Positions 9,575 to 18,569 of a stretch of DNA of 64,000 nucleotides are shown in pieces. A program made the translations under genes and the position numbers. A model generated the notes under the pieces. The model had not been told where the DNA came from and did no database searches. It saw only the letters and a list, made by a program, of their open reading frames with translations. This DNA is from Massilibacillus massiliensis (lineage in GTDB: Bacteria > Bacillota > Negativicutes > FLKF01): positions 1,195,533-1,259,532 of the forward strand of contig NZ_LT575483.1 in the NCBI RefSeq assembly GCF_900086705.1, given 5' to 3'. Within the stretch, counting starts at the first letter, position 1. Every line of letters starts with the position of its first letter.

Positions 9575-9753
9575 AAATTCGTTCCACTTATAAACTAGTA
9601 CGAAGATAGGTTGCCGGTTGGTGAGAAGTGCTCAGATGCTAGGCGCGACAAGGGGTTGTGAAGGAGTCGTACTGTCGTACTAGGGCGAGCAGCACCTTGT
9701 TGCAACGACGCAGATGAGTTCTTATCGCCGCCCCGCAGCCTATCTGTCCATAG
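9575..9753 (+). repeat. dispersed structured repeat, family A (copy 1)
   Basis: About 180 bp that begins with TTCGTTCCACTTATAAACTA and closes with a distal complement: AGATAGGTTGC at the left pairs with GCAGCCTATCT at the right (one G-T wobble), with further pairing of GGTTGGTGAGAAG against CTTATCGCCG and inner hairpins. Near-identical full copies lie at 28092 and 40432 and an internally deleted one at 38382, all in the same orientation. Together with the family B copy it fills the gene-free 508 bp from 9259 to 9766. Confidence 0.75.
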
Positions 9754-9766
9754 AGTCTATAAATAA

Positions 9767-9892
9767 TTATTTAGCCTTTGGCTTATTGCCTGACTTCAGC
9801 ACCTTATTTGCTTGACGATTGGCAAAAAAATTATCAGTTTTCTTAGCCTTAATCAAATTTTTATAACTGCTTTTGGGAGAAATTTTTCCCAT
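9767..9892 (-). CDS. small very basic protein (41 aa), unknown
   Basis: The start ATG at 9892 is preceded by GGGGGTGA at ideal spacing; the frame is open further upstream but with no second RBS. The product is rich in Lys, Asn and Ser with almost no acidic residues and no membrane segment, so it could bind nucleic acid. I do not recognise a family. It stands alone between repeat A and uxaC. The strong RBS is the main argument that it is real. Confidence 0.45.
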   Translation of the reverse strand: MGKISPKSSYKNLIKAKKTDNFFANRQANKVLKSGNKPKAK

Positions 9893-10018
9893 GGACTCAC
9901 CCCCTGGATCTATTGTCCACATTATATACTGATTTATCATGAAATGCAATTGCTGCTAATCTTCGTCAATAAAAGTATTACACACCAGTATAAAATAACA
10001 CGACAATAAATTAAGCAG

Positions 10019-11431
10019 CTATTTTACATTCAGATTGAAATATCTGCAGGCATTATAATATGAAATATCTTGCACAATCTGCCCAAGTTGTTTTATATCA
10101 TTTGGATATTCTCCGTTCTCAACCCAAGTACCGAGTAAATTACATAGAATTCTTCTGAAATATTCGTGCCGTGTGTAGGAAAGAAAACTTCTTGAATCCG
10201 TTAACATGCCAATAAAATTTCCTAACACGGATAAATTGGCTAAACTGGTAAGTTGTTCTTCGATGCCCTTTTTCGTATCATTGAACCACCAAGCACTGCC
10301 ATGCTGTATCTTGCCAGGAATTTCACCGCTCTGAAAATTCCCTAAAATAGATCCTAGCATTGCATTATCATTCGGATTTAATGAATATAGTACAGTCTTT
10401 GGCAACTCTTCCGTTTGATTGAGTGCATCCAAGAGTCTTACAATACCTTCTCCACAATTATAGGAGGCAATACAATCAAACCCTGTATCCGGGCCTTGTA
10501 CAAGATATTCTTTGGTATTGCCGTCACGTAATGCACTATAGTGAATCTGCATTACCCACTGATATTTTTTATATTGTTTGCCAAAAAATAAGAGCAACGC
10601 TGTTTTATAACGTTCTATCGCTGCCACCGTAAGTTCTTTACCATTCAAAGCATCTTGAAAAATTTGATTTAGTTCTTCTTTTGTACTTTCCCGATAAAAT
10701 ACATATTCGAGTGCATGATCAGAGGCACGGCAACCTAATTCATCGAAATACGCGATACGTTTTTCTAACGCTTGATATAACGTATCTATGCTGGAAATGT
10801 GAATCCCGCTTACCATAGCAAGTTTTTTTATGTAATTTTTGAACTCTGGTTTCTCAATACGGATTGCTTTATCCGGCCGAAATGATGGAATGACTTTTGC
10901 ACTGCAGGCATGCTCTGCACGAATCTGTTTATGCCATTTTAAATCATCGATCGGATCATCGGTGGTTCCGATAACAGCAACATTCGATTGCTGAATAATT
11001 CCGCATACCGATAACGCGGGAAGACGTAGTTTTTGATTGCAAATCTGCCAAATTTCCTCTGCTGTAGTTTCAGAAAGGGTTAAATCACAGTCAAAATAAC
11101 GTTTTAGCTCCAAATGCGTCCAATGATATAAGGGGTTTCCAATTGCCTTTGGCATCGTTTGGGCGAACTTTTGAAACTTCTCCCAATCTGAAGATTCCTT
11201 TCCGGTGATATACGCTTCAGCAATTCCATTCGAACGAATCATTCTCCACTTATAATGGTCGCCAGAAAGCCAAGCTTCGGTAATACTGGAAAACGTATGA
11301 TTCTTAGCAATCTGCTCTGGGTTGATATGACAATGATAATCAAGAATCGGCATTTGTTTTGCATAGTCATGAAACAGCGTTTTCGCTGTTTCATTACCCA
11401 ATAAGAAATTTTCATCCATAAAGCTTTTCAT
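10019..11431 (-). CDS. uxaC: glucuronate/galacturonate isomerase
   Basis: 470 residues, the full length of UxaC, an amidohydrolase-superfamily uronate isomerase converting D-glucuronate to D-fructuronate and D-galacturonate to D-tagaturonate. The metal-site segment DYHCHINPEQIA is at residues 31-42, and the late segment DTGFDCIASYNCGEGI lies near residue 315. It is the third gene of the leftward uxaB-uxaA-uxaC operon, 38 bp after uxaA. No hexuronate transporter or KDG kinase/aldolase is in the window, so these must be elsewhere. Confidence 0.95.
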   Translation of the reverse strand: MKSFMDENFLLGNETAKTLFHDYAKQMPILDYHCHINPEQIAKNHTFSSITEAWLSGDHYKWRMIRSNGIAEAYITGKESSDWEKFQKFAQTMPKAIGNPLYHWTHLELKRYFDCDLTLSETTAEEIWQICNQKLRLPALSVCGIIQQSNVAVIGTTDDPIDDLKWHKQIRAEHACSAKVIPSFRPDKAIRIEKPEFKNYIKKLAMVSGIHISSIDTLYQALEKRIAYFDELGCRASDHALEYVFYRESTKEELNQIFQDALNGKELTVAAIERYKTALLLFFGKQYKKYQWVMQIHYSALRDGNTKEYLVQGPDTGFDCIASYNCGEGIVRLLDALNQTEELPKTVLYSLNPNDNAMLGSILGNFQSGEIPGKIQHGSAWWFNDTKKGIEEQLTSLANLSVLGNFIGMLTDSRSFLSYTRHEYFRRILCNLLGTWVENGEYPNDIKQLGQIVQDISYYNACRYFNLNVK

Positions 11432-11469
11432 TCATTTCACTCCTCATCATATTTAGAAATAGTCTATGT

Positions 11470-12954
11470 TTATAACGTAACACCATCTTTAAAAATCGCT
11501 AAATCACGTTTATCAAGTAATTCAGATTTTGCTCGCTGTTTACCCGAAGAAATTTCTAGTATATAAGAAAAAAATTCATCAGAAAGCTCCTGCATCTTCA
11601 CTCCGCTGAGCAGTCTGCCCGCATCAAAATCAATCCAGTTTGCTTTTTTTACCGCAAGTGCGGAGTTGCTTGCTACTTTTAATGTGGGCACCGGACAGCC
11701 AAACGGTGTCCCTCGACCGGTCGTAAACAAAACAAGCTGCGCTCCTGCTGCTGCCAAGGCGGTAGAAGCGACGAGATCATTGCCCGGCGCTTCCAATAAG
11801 TTTAAGCCTCGATTGATGACGGAGTCACCATAGGAAAGCACATCTACAACCGGAGCACTGCCGCCTTTTTGTACACAGCCAAGCGATTTATCTTCTAATG
11901 TCGTAATGCCGCCAGCTTTATTGCCCGGTGACGGATTTTCATTGATTTTTTGACCATACCGCATAAAATATTTTTTGAAATTGTTAATCAAAGCAACCGC
12001 TTTTTGAAAGGTAGGCTCATCAACACAGCGATTCATCAGCAATGTTTCCGCTCCAAACATTTCAGGTACTTCTGTTAGGATAGAAGTACCGCCTTCGGCA
12101 ATTAACTGATTGGAAAATTGTCCAACAAGCGGATTGGCAGTGATTCCGGAAAATCCATCCGAACCTCCGCATTTTAATCCTACTACAAGCTGCTCAGCAC
12201 TGCAGGGCTGCCGATCGAATTGCGAAGCATAATGACAAAGTTCTTTTATCAGCACCAGAGCTGCGCTGACTTCGTCTTCATGCTCTTGGCAATTTAAAAA
12301 TTTCACTCTTTTTTCATCATACGAACCTAATATTTTTTTCAATTCATTTATTTGATTATTCTCGCACCCTAATCCCAATACCAAAACTGCTCCAGCGTTT
12401 GGATGTCTTATCAAGCCGGCTAAAAGTTTCTGCGTGAAAAGTTGATCATCGCCAAGCTGTGAACAGCCATAAGGATGACTGTAAGAGAAAATTCCATCTA
12501 TTTGCGGTGTTAAAAATATCCCTGCCTGCTGTTCAATCGCTTTGGCAATTGCATTTACACAGCCGACGGTAGGAATGATCCAGACTTCATTGCGAATTCC
12601 AACTTTTCCATCCGCCCGTTGATATCCTAAAAACATATTTGCCTGCTTCTTTTCAATAGGTTCAAACTCTGGCCTGTATTGATAGTCGAGCAGATCGCCC
12701 AGCCGTGATTTTACATTATGTACATGCACCCATTCACCTGCGGTAATATTGGCGGAGGCAAGTCCGATAGGAAAACCATATTTTATAATACGTTCCCCTT
12801 GGGCAATCGCTGTTAATGCGACCTTTTGTCCTGTATCGATTGCATTTTGCAAAGTGATTTGATTTCCTTGGACACTGATCACTTCACCCTTTTCATGTGC
12901 ATCTACAGCGACCGCTACATTGTCTTGTTCATGAATTTTGATAAAATTTTTCAT
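11470..12954 (-). CDS. uxaA: altronate dehydratase
   Basis: 494 residues, full-length UxaA (SAF domain followed by the large dehydratase domain). It dehydrates D-altronate to 2-keto-3-deoxygluconate. Visible family elements: the N-terminal SAF part with VHVHNVKSRLGD near residue 75, HPYGCSQLGDD near residue 160, GLKCGGSDGFSGITANP near residue 260, and TTGRGTPFGCPVPTLKVASN near residue 415. Cysteines in these motifs are the usual iron ligands. Same operon as uxaB (14 bp gap) and uxaC. Confidence 0.95.
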   Translation of the reverse strand: MKNFIKIHEQDNVAVAVDAHEKGEVISVQGNQITLQNAIDTGQKVALTAIAQGERIIKYGFPIGLASANITAGEWVHVHNVKSRLGDLLDYQYRPEFEPIEKKQANMFLGYQRADGKVGIRNEVWIIPTVGCVNAIAKAIEQQAGIFLTPQIDGIFSYSHPYGCSQLGDDQLFTQKLLAGLIRHPNAGAVLVLGLGCENNQINELKKILGSYDEKRVKFLNCQEHEDEVSAALVLIKELCHYASQFDRQPCSAEQLVVGLKCGGSDGFSGITANPLVGQFSNQLIAEGGTSILTEVPEMFGAETLLMNRCVDEPTFQKAVALINNFKKYFMRYGQKINENPSPGNKAGGITTLEDKSLGCVQKGGSAPVVDVLSYGDSVINRGLNLLEAPGNDLVASTALAAAGAQLVLFTTGRGTPFGCPVPTLKVASNSALAVKKANWIDFDAGRLLSGVKMQELSDEFFSYILEISSGKQRAKSELLDKRDLAIFKDGVTL

Positions 12955-12968
12955 GGTTACACCAATCC

Positions 12969-14426
12969 CTAATCTACAAGTTTTTGCATGGTCTTATACA
13001 TACCATCTTTCTCAATCATTTCTAAATAAAACATAATTTGCTCTGTTAACCCCGCGTATTGACTTAAATCTTCTCCCCAAAACTGTACATTTGAAACTAC
13101 ATTGGTACTTAAGTCAGCAATTGATTTCTGACTATGCGCAGCAAAAAATTGCAATACTTTGTCATCATCATGAATTGCATATGGTTTGCCATCACGATAC
13201 CCAACCAAACTTCCAGACTGATATTCTCTTGCTGTATAGAAACGAATCAGGGCTGCTAAAGAAAAAGCAACTCGTCTCGGTATAGATTTCGTCTGCCGAT
13301 ACTGATCACGTAGAATTGGCAAAACTCTTGTTTTCCACTTTGCGACAGAGTTTAAAGAAATCGAAAGCAAGGCATGTTTTACAAAAGGATTTTCAAATCG
13401 CTCAAATACCGATTTTGCAAATTGCACAGCTTCTTCTGGTGGCAGTTTCACGGTCGGTACAATTTCCTCAAATACAATTTGCTCCATATACGTTCGAATC
13501 ACGGAGTCTTGCATGCAATCCAAGACAGTGTTTTTTCCTGCTAGATAGGCTGCTAGAGCGGTAGACGTATGCGCACCATTTAAAATTCGAACTTTCCGGT
13601 CACGATAGGGTTCTAAATCTTCTGTGAACACTACCGATAGTGTAGTATTTGAGAGTGGAAGCCGGCTTGCAAGATCCGCTTCCGACTCAATGACCCATAA
13701 ACCAAAAGGCTCTCCTGTCGTCAGCAGTACATCTTGATAGCCTAATTTTTCTTCAAATTGATGGATTTCTTCGCTTGGATATCCTGGGACAATACGATCT
13801 ACCAAGCTATTGCAAAAAACGTTATGCTCTGCAATCCAAGTTTTAAATTTTTCTTCGAGATTCCACAATGAACTATACGCTAAAATACAGTCACGTAATT
13901 TTTCACCATTGGTTTCGATAAGCTCTAGTGGCAGTAAAACCAATCCTTTTGCAGGATCACCCTGAAAAAATTTAAATCGTTCATATAAAAATTTCGTTAA
14001 CTTTCCAGGATAGGTATTGGGCGGAGTCATCGCGAACTGATCTTGTATGTCGTAAACGATTCCCGCTTCTGTTGTATTGGAAATCACGAATTCTAACTCT
14101 TCCAGTTTTGCCAGTGCCATAAATTCATCATATTGCCGATATGCTTCCAGCGTTTTTTGTAGACAAGTAATCACTCTATTTTCTTCATATACTTTTCCAT
14201 CTTTTATCCCGCGCAGAGAAACGGTATAGAGATTTTCTTGCTGATGAAATTTTTCCATACTTCCTATGCGCGGTTTTATCACCGCGATATCCCCATGAAA
14301 AGAGCCGTTTTCATTTGCAACATCAACTGCATAATCAACAAAGCCTCTCAAAAAATTTCCTTCCCCAAATTGAAGAATTTTGATCGGTCTGTGTGAACGA
14401 TGATGAAGATCACGAATTTTTTTCAT
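12969..14426 (-). CDS. uxaB: tagaturonate reductase (altronate oxidoreductase)
   Basis: 485 residues, mannitol-dehydrogenase superfamily, first gene of the hexuronate operon. It reduces D-tagaturonate to D-altronate with NADH. Visible: FGEGNFLRGFVDY near residue 20 (nucleotide-binding start), the conserved KVRILNGAHTSTALAAYLAG near residue 280 that carries the catalytic Lys/Asn/His region, and a helical C-terminal domain. UxaB rather than UxuB is favoured because the operon has altronate dehydratase. An 18-bp palindrome 44 bp upstream is the likely operator. Confidence 0.92.
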   Translation of the reverse strand: MKKIRDLHHRSHRPIKILQFGEGNFLRGFVDYAVDVANENGSFHGDIAVIKPRIGSMEKFHQQENLYTVSLRGIKDGKVYEENRVITCLQKTLEAYRQYDEFMALAKLEELEFVISNTTEAGIVYDIQDQFAMTPPNTYPGKLTKFLYERFKFFQGDPAKGLVLLPLELIETNGEKLRDCILAYSSLWNLEEKFKTWIAEHNVFCNSLVDRIVPGYPSEEIHQFEEKLGYQDVLLTTGEPFGLWVIESEADLASRLPLSNTTLSVVFTEDLEPYRDRKVRILNGAHTSTALAAYLAGKNTVLDCMQDSVIRTYMEQIVFEEIVPTVKLPPEEAVQFAKSVFERFENPFVKHALLSISLNSVAKWKTRVLPILRDQYRQTKSIPRRVAFSLAALIRFYTAREYQSGSLVGYRDGKPYAIHDDDKVLQFFAAHSQKSIADLSTNVVSNVQFWGEDLSQYAGLTEQIMFYLEMIEKDGMYKTMQKLVD

Positions 14427-14469
14427 TTGAATTCTTCTCTCCCTTATTAAAAAGATGATCTAAATTTAC

Positions 14470-14487
14470 AATGTAAGTGCTTACATT
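14470..14487. promoter_or_regulatory. LacI-type operator between uxaB and the regulator gene
   Basis: AATGTAAG-TG-CTTACATT: perfect 8-bp arms around a 2-bp centre, the symmetry expected for a LacI/GalR operator. It sits 44 bp upstream of uxaB and 169 bp upstream of the divergent LacI-family gene, so it most directly covers the uxa promoter. Confidence 0.75.
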
Positions 14488-14655
14488 TTTTATTTTAGCA
14501 TTGTGATTTTATATGTCAATATAAGTTTTATGAATTTATTAAATATTTTTAATTTACGAATAATTTTAAATATCAGCTGTAAAGGTTAACAAAATTCTTT
14601 GATTTTAACAAAGTTTTGGTTATACTTAGGATATACGAAATCTGAGGTGAACCAA

Positions 14656-15645
14656 ATGACAATTTACGATATTGCACGCAGTTGCAATGTATCAATTGCC
14701 ACTGTTTCCAGAGTATTAAACGGAAGTCATAAGGTAAGTAAGCAAACAAGAGATAAAGTTCTTGCCATGATGGCAAAACAAAATTATACGCCAAATGTAT
14801 TTGCACGCGGACTTGGTCTGGATTCGATGAAAATGATCGGTATTCTCTGCACGGATGTTGCCGATCCTTTTTTCGCGAAGGCTGTTTCCTTAGTTGAATT
14901 TGATTTAAAAAAACGTGGTTTTGATGTACTATTAGCCTGTACAGGGAATGCATTAGAGGACAAAAAGAAATATCTGCATGTATTACTTGAGAAACGTGTC
15001 GATGCCATTTTGTTAATTGGTTCTCCTTTTCGAGAAAATGAGGATAATACACATATCGAAAATGCTGCACAGCAGGTTCCGATTCTCATCATCAACGGAT
15101 TGGTTGATCACCCTAATATTTACTGCGTATTATGTGATGAAAAAGAAGCCATGCTGAAAAATGTAGAGCTCCTTCATCGGCAAGGATTTCATGAAATTCT
15201 CTATCTCTATGATGCTTTGACCTTTGGCGGACAACAAAAACTCAGCGGCTATAAGCAAGGATTAAAAAATTGCGGTCTATCAGAAGATAAGAAATTATTT
15301 CACAAAATCCCTAAAACGATGGAAGCTGCAATACAAATCACACAGAACTTACTGCAGCAGAATATAAAATTTTCTGCCGCAATCGCCGCGGAAGATCTGC
15401 TGGCAATTGGCATACAAAAAGCAACGCGCAGTGCGGGCCTGTCTATCCCTATTATCGGCTTTAATAATTCCATTTTAGCAAAATGTACAACACCGGAACT
15501 CACCAGTGTCGATAACCGCCTAGATGTACTATGTCCGACAGCGGTCGAGCAATTGCTCGAAATCTTAAGCGGCAATGAAGTTCCGCAAAAAACAATTATT
15601 CCGGCACAAATTATTGAGCGAGAAAGTTTTAAATTCTCAATATAA
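14656..15645 (+). CDS. LacI-family transcriptional regulator (probable hexuronate regulator)
   Basis: 329 residues from the ATG at 14656, selected because GAGGTGA lies 6 bp upstream and the LacI DNA-binding helix starts immediately (TIYDIARSCNVSIATVSRVL, residues 2-21). The periplasmic-binding-protein-like effector domain follows (MKMIGILCTDVADPFF near residue 60). Divergent from uxaBAC with a palindromic operator in between, so it very likely represses that operon and responds to a uronate intermediate. Effector identity is inference. Confidence 0.9.
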   Translation: MTIYDIARSCNVSIATVSRVLNGSHKVSKQTRDKVLAMMAKQNYTPNVFARGLGLDSMKMIGILCTDVADPFFAKAVSLVEFDLKKRGFDVLLACTGNALEDKKKYLHVLLEKRVDAILLIGSPFRENEDNTHIENAAQQVPILIINGLVDHPNIYCVLCDEKEAMLKNVELLHRQGFHEILYLYDALTFGGQQKLSGYKQGLKNCGLSEDKKLFHKIPKTMEAAIQITQNLLQQNIKFSAAIAAEDLLAIGIQKATRSAGLSIPIIGFNNSILAKCTTPELTSVDNRLDVLCPTAVEQLLEILSGNEVPQKTIIPAQIIERESFKFSI

Positions 15646-15723
15646 AACTTTTATCGACAGTCTGAAAACATATAAACTATAATAAATGAATACCATAACA
15701 AAAATTTATTTGAGGTGATATTT

Positions 15724-16134
15724 TTGGAATTTACATTTACACGTGGATTAAGCAATGAAAAAACGGATATTGTCAGTGATGCAAATACAGCGATTCATTA
15801 TGGCAGCGGTACGCTTCCCGTTTATGCTTCGCCAGCCATGTTTGCACTCATGGAAGGCACTGCCGCAGAAAGCATTGAAGACAAATTACCCGCAGGCATG
15901 AGCAGTGTCGGTATTGATTTATCGGTCAAACATAGTTCTGCTACACCAATTGGCATGAAGGTACGCGCGGTCAGCGAATTACTCGAAATCGATGGTAAAA
16001 AACTCACATTTCGTGTTACTGCCTTCGATGAAAAAGGACAAATTGGTGAAGGTACCCATGAACGTTTCATCATTGCAAGTGATAAATTTTTACAAAAGAC
16101 ACAGGCAAAGTTAACTGCTGGTTCTTCTAAATAA
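15724..16134 (+). CDS. hotdog-fold thioesterase, fluoroacetyl-CoA thioesterase (FlK)-like
   Basis: 136 residues starting from TTG at 15724, chosen because GAGGTGA at 15712-15718 overlaps the alternative upstream GTG and would serve as the Shine-Dalgarno. By-eye comparison with FlK shows the catalytic-region pattern: ALME (Glu), VKHSSATPIG (His) and GEGTHERFII near the end. It should hydrolyse a short acyl-CoA. Monocistronic, 79 bp after the LacI gene. A diverged second copy lies at 38630, next to decarboxylase subunits. Native substrate unknown. Confidence 0.8.
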   Translation: MEFTFTRGLSNEKTDIVSDANTAIHYGSGTLPVYASPAMFALMEGTAAESIEDKLPAGMSSVGIDLSVKHSSATPIGMKVRAVSELLEIDGKKLTFRVTAFDEKGQIGEGTHERFIIASDKFLQKTQAKLTAGSSK

Positions 16135-16260
16135 TTCAATCCCTATGCATGATCTATAGAGTTTAACAGTCCCTGCCCCTCCAAGTTTATTTTTATACAC
16201 CAAACTACGTAAAGTAGAATATTTTAAAGTATAACCAAATAAATCTTAGGAGGATTTAAC

Positions 16261-16443
16261 ATGTCAGATTGCGGTTGTAATCAAAAGCCTAAAAAACATT
16301 GCTGCCCAAAATGCAATTGTGAATGTGAACGCATTTGTCCAAGATGCGGATGTAAATGTGACTGGAATTCTTATAAATGTTTCCAATGCGGCCATCGTTT
16401 TCATGATCAACATGAATGCTTCCATTGTCATTGGAAATTCTAA
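16261..16443 (+). CDS. 60-residue Cys/His-rich small protein, probable zinc-ribbon type
   Basis: Sixteen cysteines in 60 residues, in CxC and CxxC pairs (CCPKCNCECERICPRCGCKC, then CFQCGHRFHDQHECFHCHWKF at the end), together with several histidines. This is the composition of a tandem zinc-ribbon or a metallothionein-like metal binder. TTAGGAGGA precedes the ATG and a strong terminator follows at once, so it is a genuine monocistronic gene. I cannot name a family. Partner or function unknown. Confidence 0.75.
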   Translation: MSDCGCNQKPKKHCCPKCNCECERICPRCGCKCDWNSYKCFQCGHRFHDQHECFHCHWKF

Positions 16444-16451
16444 ATATAAAT

Positions 16452-16497
16452 AAAAAATAATAGCTAGGTACAAACTTGTACCTAGCTATTATTTTTT
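16452..16497. terminator. bidirectional-looking intrinsic terminator after the Cys-rich gene
   Basis: AATAATAGCTAGGTACAA pairs with TTGTACCTAGCTATT in a long perfect stem, followed by ATTTTTT. It starts 9 bp after the stop codon. Confidence 0.9.
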
Positions 16498-16650
16498 AGG
16501 AATGATTCACCAAACTATTTATCAAAAATAAAATTTTAATTTTTTCAAAATCGTAAGAAACATTTATTTAGTCCCTTCATATAATGGAATAAAAGAGTTC
16601 TAAATGTTTGTCAATGAATTCTTAAAAGCAGCATAAGGGAGGATTTCTTT

Positions 16651-17154
16651 ATGGATTCCAAAGATAGCCGTCATTCGGAAAAGCTAACACTTATTAAAGT
16701 CGGAACTCCTACGACATCAGCGATTACAATTCCAATTCCAGGCACGGTTGCGCCTACGCCGATCACACTTACTTCAATCGAAGTTAATACGAGTTGTTTC
16801 TGTCATCCGACGATCAGAATTGATTTTTGCTGTAATATTGTAATTCCAGTCGGATTAACTACTACCACACTCACATTCCAAGTGTTTAAACGTTATAACC
16901 ATCATGATCAAACGATTGCCATCGGTGCACCATGGGTTTATACAAGAAGCCTTGGAGTTACAGAAGCATCGGCAGATATTATTTCCTTCTTCATCGAAGA
17001 TAATCTCGACAGCTTCATGCAGTGCGGTGCTACTTACATCGTAGCCGTAACTCCAACTGTAAGCGCAACAAATGGAACAGTCGCAATCAACAATGCTACG
17101 GTTTCAGCCTTAGTCAGCGGTGACCTGCGTGAAGGACCAAATGGAAAATTTTAA
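16651..17154 (+). CDS. DUF4489-like protein
   Basis: 167 residues, no signal peptide or membrane helix, rich in Thr/Val/Ile beta-strand patterns. The middle (SIEVNTSCFCHPTIRIDF) and the following strands (LTFQVFKRYNH, then a Cys-containing segment QCGATYIVAVTP, then NGTVAINNATVSALVSG) resemble DUF4489 proteins of spore-forming anaerobes, which are Cys-containing and proposed to be surface or coat associated. GGGAGGA precedes the ATG and a terminator follows. Family call by memory, moderate confidence; function unknown. Confidence 0.6.
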   Translation: MDSKDSRHSEKLTLIKVGTPTTSAITIPIPGTVAPTPITLTSIEVNTSCFCHPTIRIDFCCNIVIPVGLTTTTLTFQVFKRYNHHDQTIAIGAPWVYTRSLGVTEASADIISFFIEDNLDSFMQCGATYIVAVTPTVSATNGTVAINNATVSALVSGDLREGPNGKF

Positions 17155-17168
17155 TTAATACCCCTCTT

Positions 17169-17217
17169 AAAAGGATGTTTCAAAACCAGCTCACTCTTCT
17201 TTGAACATCCTTTTTTA
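17169..17217 (+). terminator. intrinsic terminator
   Basis: AAAAGGATGTTTCAAA pairs with TTTGAACATCCTTTT followed by a T run, 15 bp after the preceding stop. Confidence 0.85.
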
Positions 17218-17340
17218 TTTTGAAAAATAGGATCTATTTATCAAAATCGAGTATAGGTTACATATTAATCTATTCAGCAAAACTTTACACTACATCACAT
17301 CGTTCTCTCTATACGAAGGTTCAACAAGTTAACATAATGA

Positions 17341-17398
17341 AATACCTCGTATTTCTTCGCTATATTTATGTAGCCTAGGAATTCGAGGTATTTTTTTA
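17341..17398. terminator. intrinsic terminator serving the LysR gene
   Basis: AAATACCTCG/CGAGGTATTT with a long loop; the left flank reads as a T run on the minus strand only weakly, the right flank is ATTTTTTT on the plus strand. It lies 14 bp beyond the LysR stop codon. Confidence 0.6.
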
Positions 17399-17411
17399 TT
17401 AGATGAAACGA

Positions 17412-18344
17412 TTAGGTTCTAAATTGTTCTGTAATCATTTCAATAAATAAACAAGCAGCTTTAGAAACATACGCATTCTTAGGAACTAAGATTCCCATCG
17501 TCCAATACGCAGCATATTTCTCATCAATATAATAATAATCCGGAGAATATTCTCCCTGAAAAATTTTCAAATACTGCATCGGTACAAAAGTTACACCGAC
17601 GCCTACACTAGCTAATCGTCTGGCAGTTTCATAACTTTTACTCGTCAGAACAATGTTCGGATTGATATTGGCCTTGTGTAAAATCAACTCAGAAATTTCT
17701 CTAATTTTTTGCCCTTTATTTAATAAAATAAATTGTTCTTTCGCAAACAAAGCAAGATCTATTTTCGGATATTCAAAATTTTCTACAGGCACAGCAAATT
17801 TCTTTAACGGATGCTTTCTACATGTCGCTAAAAGCAGCGGGTCCTTAAATAAAGGATAAAAAATGAACTTTAGATTATTCGCATTTTGTAAAAAAGGTAA
17901 CACGTGCATGATAGCAAAATCTATCTCGCCCGCAGCCAATGCCATATCTAATTCTGTCGAATTTTTTTCAACAATATGTATTTCTATATTCGGACACTTT
18001 TCTTTGAATGCAGGCAGAATAACCGGCAAAATATAAGTCGCTAAATACACAGTAATCCCAATGGTGATTCGACCTTTTTTTAGATTGTTGATATCGCTGA
18101 TTTCAATCTCAAAATCACTATAAATTTTTAAAATATTAGAAGCGATTTGATAGTATCTTTCGCCTGCAAAAGTTAGGGACAATCCGGTACTCATTCGCGT
18201 GAATAATTTTGTGGCTAGATTCGCTTCTATTTTTTGAATGCAATTACTCAGCGAAGGTTGCGTCAAAAACAATTTTTTAGCCGCTTTTGAAATGCTGCGT
18301 TCATCTGCAATCGTTTTTACGTATAGCAATTCTTTTTCAGTCAT
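17412..18344 (-). CDS. LysR-family transcriptional regulator
   Basis: 310 residues. The N-terminal winged helix (residues 1-60; SISKAAKKLFLTQPSLSNCI) is canonical, followed by a type 2 periplasmic-binding effector domain beginning near residue 90 (KKGRITIGITVYLATYILP). It is divergent from the hydratase/DUF6282/permease cluster, and LysR-type T-N11-A motifs occur in the shared promoter region, so it is the probable activator of that cluster with a carboxylate effector. The effector is inferred only. Confidence 0.9.
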   Translation of the reverse strand: MTEKELLYVKTIADERSISKAAKKLFLTQPSLSNCIQKIEANLATKLFTRMSTGLSLTFAGERYYQIASNILKIYSDFEIEISDINNLKKGRITIGITVYLATYILPVILPAFKEKCPNIEIHIVEKNSTELDMALAAGEIDFAIMHVLPFLQNANNLKFIFYPLFKDPLLLATCRKHPLKKFAVPVENFEYPKIDLALFAKEQFILLNKGQKIREISELILHKANINPNIVLTSKSYETARRLASVGVGVTFVPMQYLKIFQGEYSPDYYYIDEKYAAYWTMGILVPKNAYVSKAACLFIEMITEQFRT

Positions 18345-18400
18345 ATTTCTATGCCTCTCTATTTAGTGTTTATTTCATTAAATTTTAATATTTACCAGAT

Positions 18401-18516
18401 ATAGAAAAAATCTATAGGGGGCATAAAACTTTAAGAATTTGATTATATATTACCTAAATTATATAATAAAATCAAATATTGACAATATCATTTATCAAAA
18501 TATAGATAAAATTTAT
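18401..18516. promoter_or_regulatory. pair of LysR-type T-N11-A motifs in the divergent promoter region
   Basis: ATAGA-AAAAA-TCTAT (18401-18415, perfect arms) and ATAGA-TAAAA-TTTAT (18502-18516, one mismatch) share the same left arm. They lie between the LysR gene and the hydratase gene and have the symmetry expected for LysR recognition and activation sites. AT-richness makes the second match less telling. Confidence 0.5.
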
Positions 18517-18569
18517 ATACAAAATAATCACAAATTTACATTACTTTGCATCAAAAAGGAAGGTTTTTA

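Noticed and set aside
9303..9587. 94-codon frame across repeat B/C
   Set aside because: Runs through hairpin arms and is not kept in the other repeat copies; no ribosome binding site.
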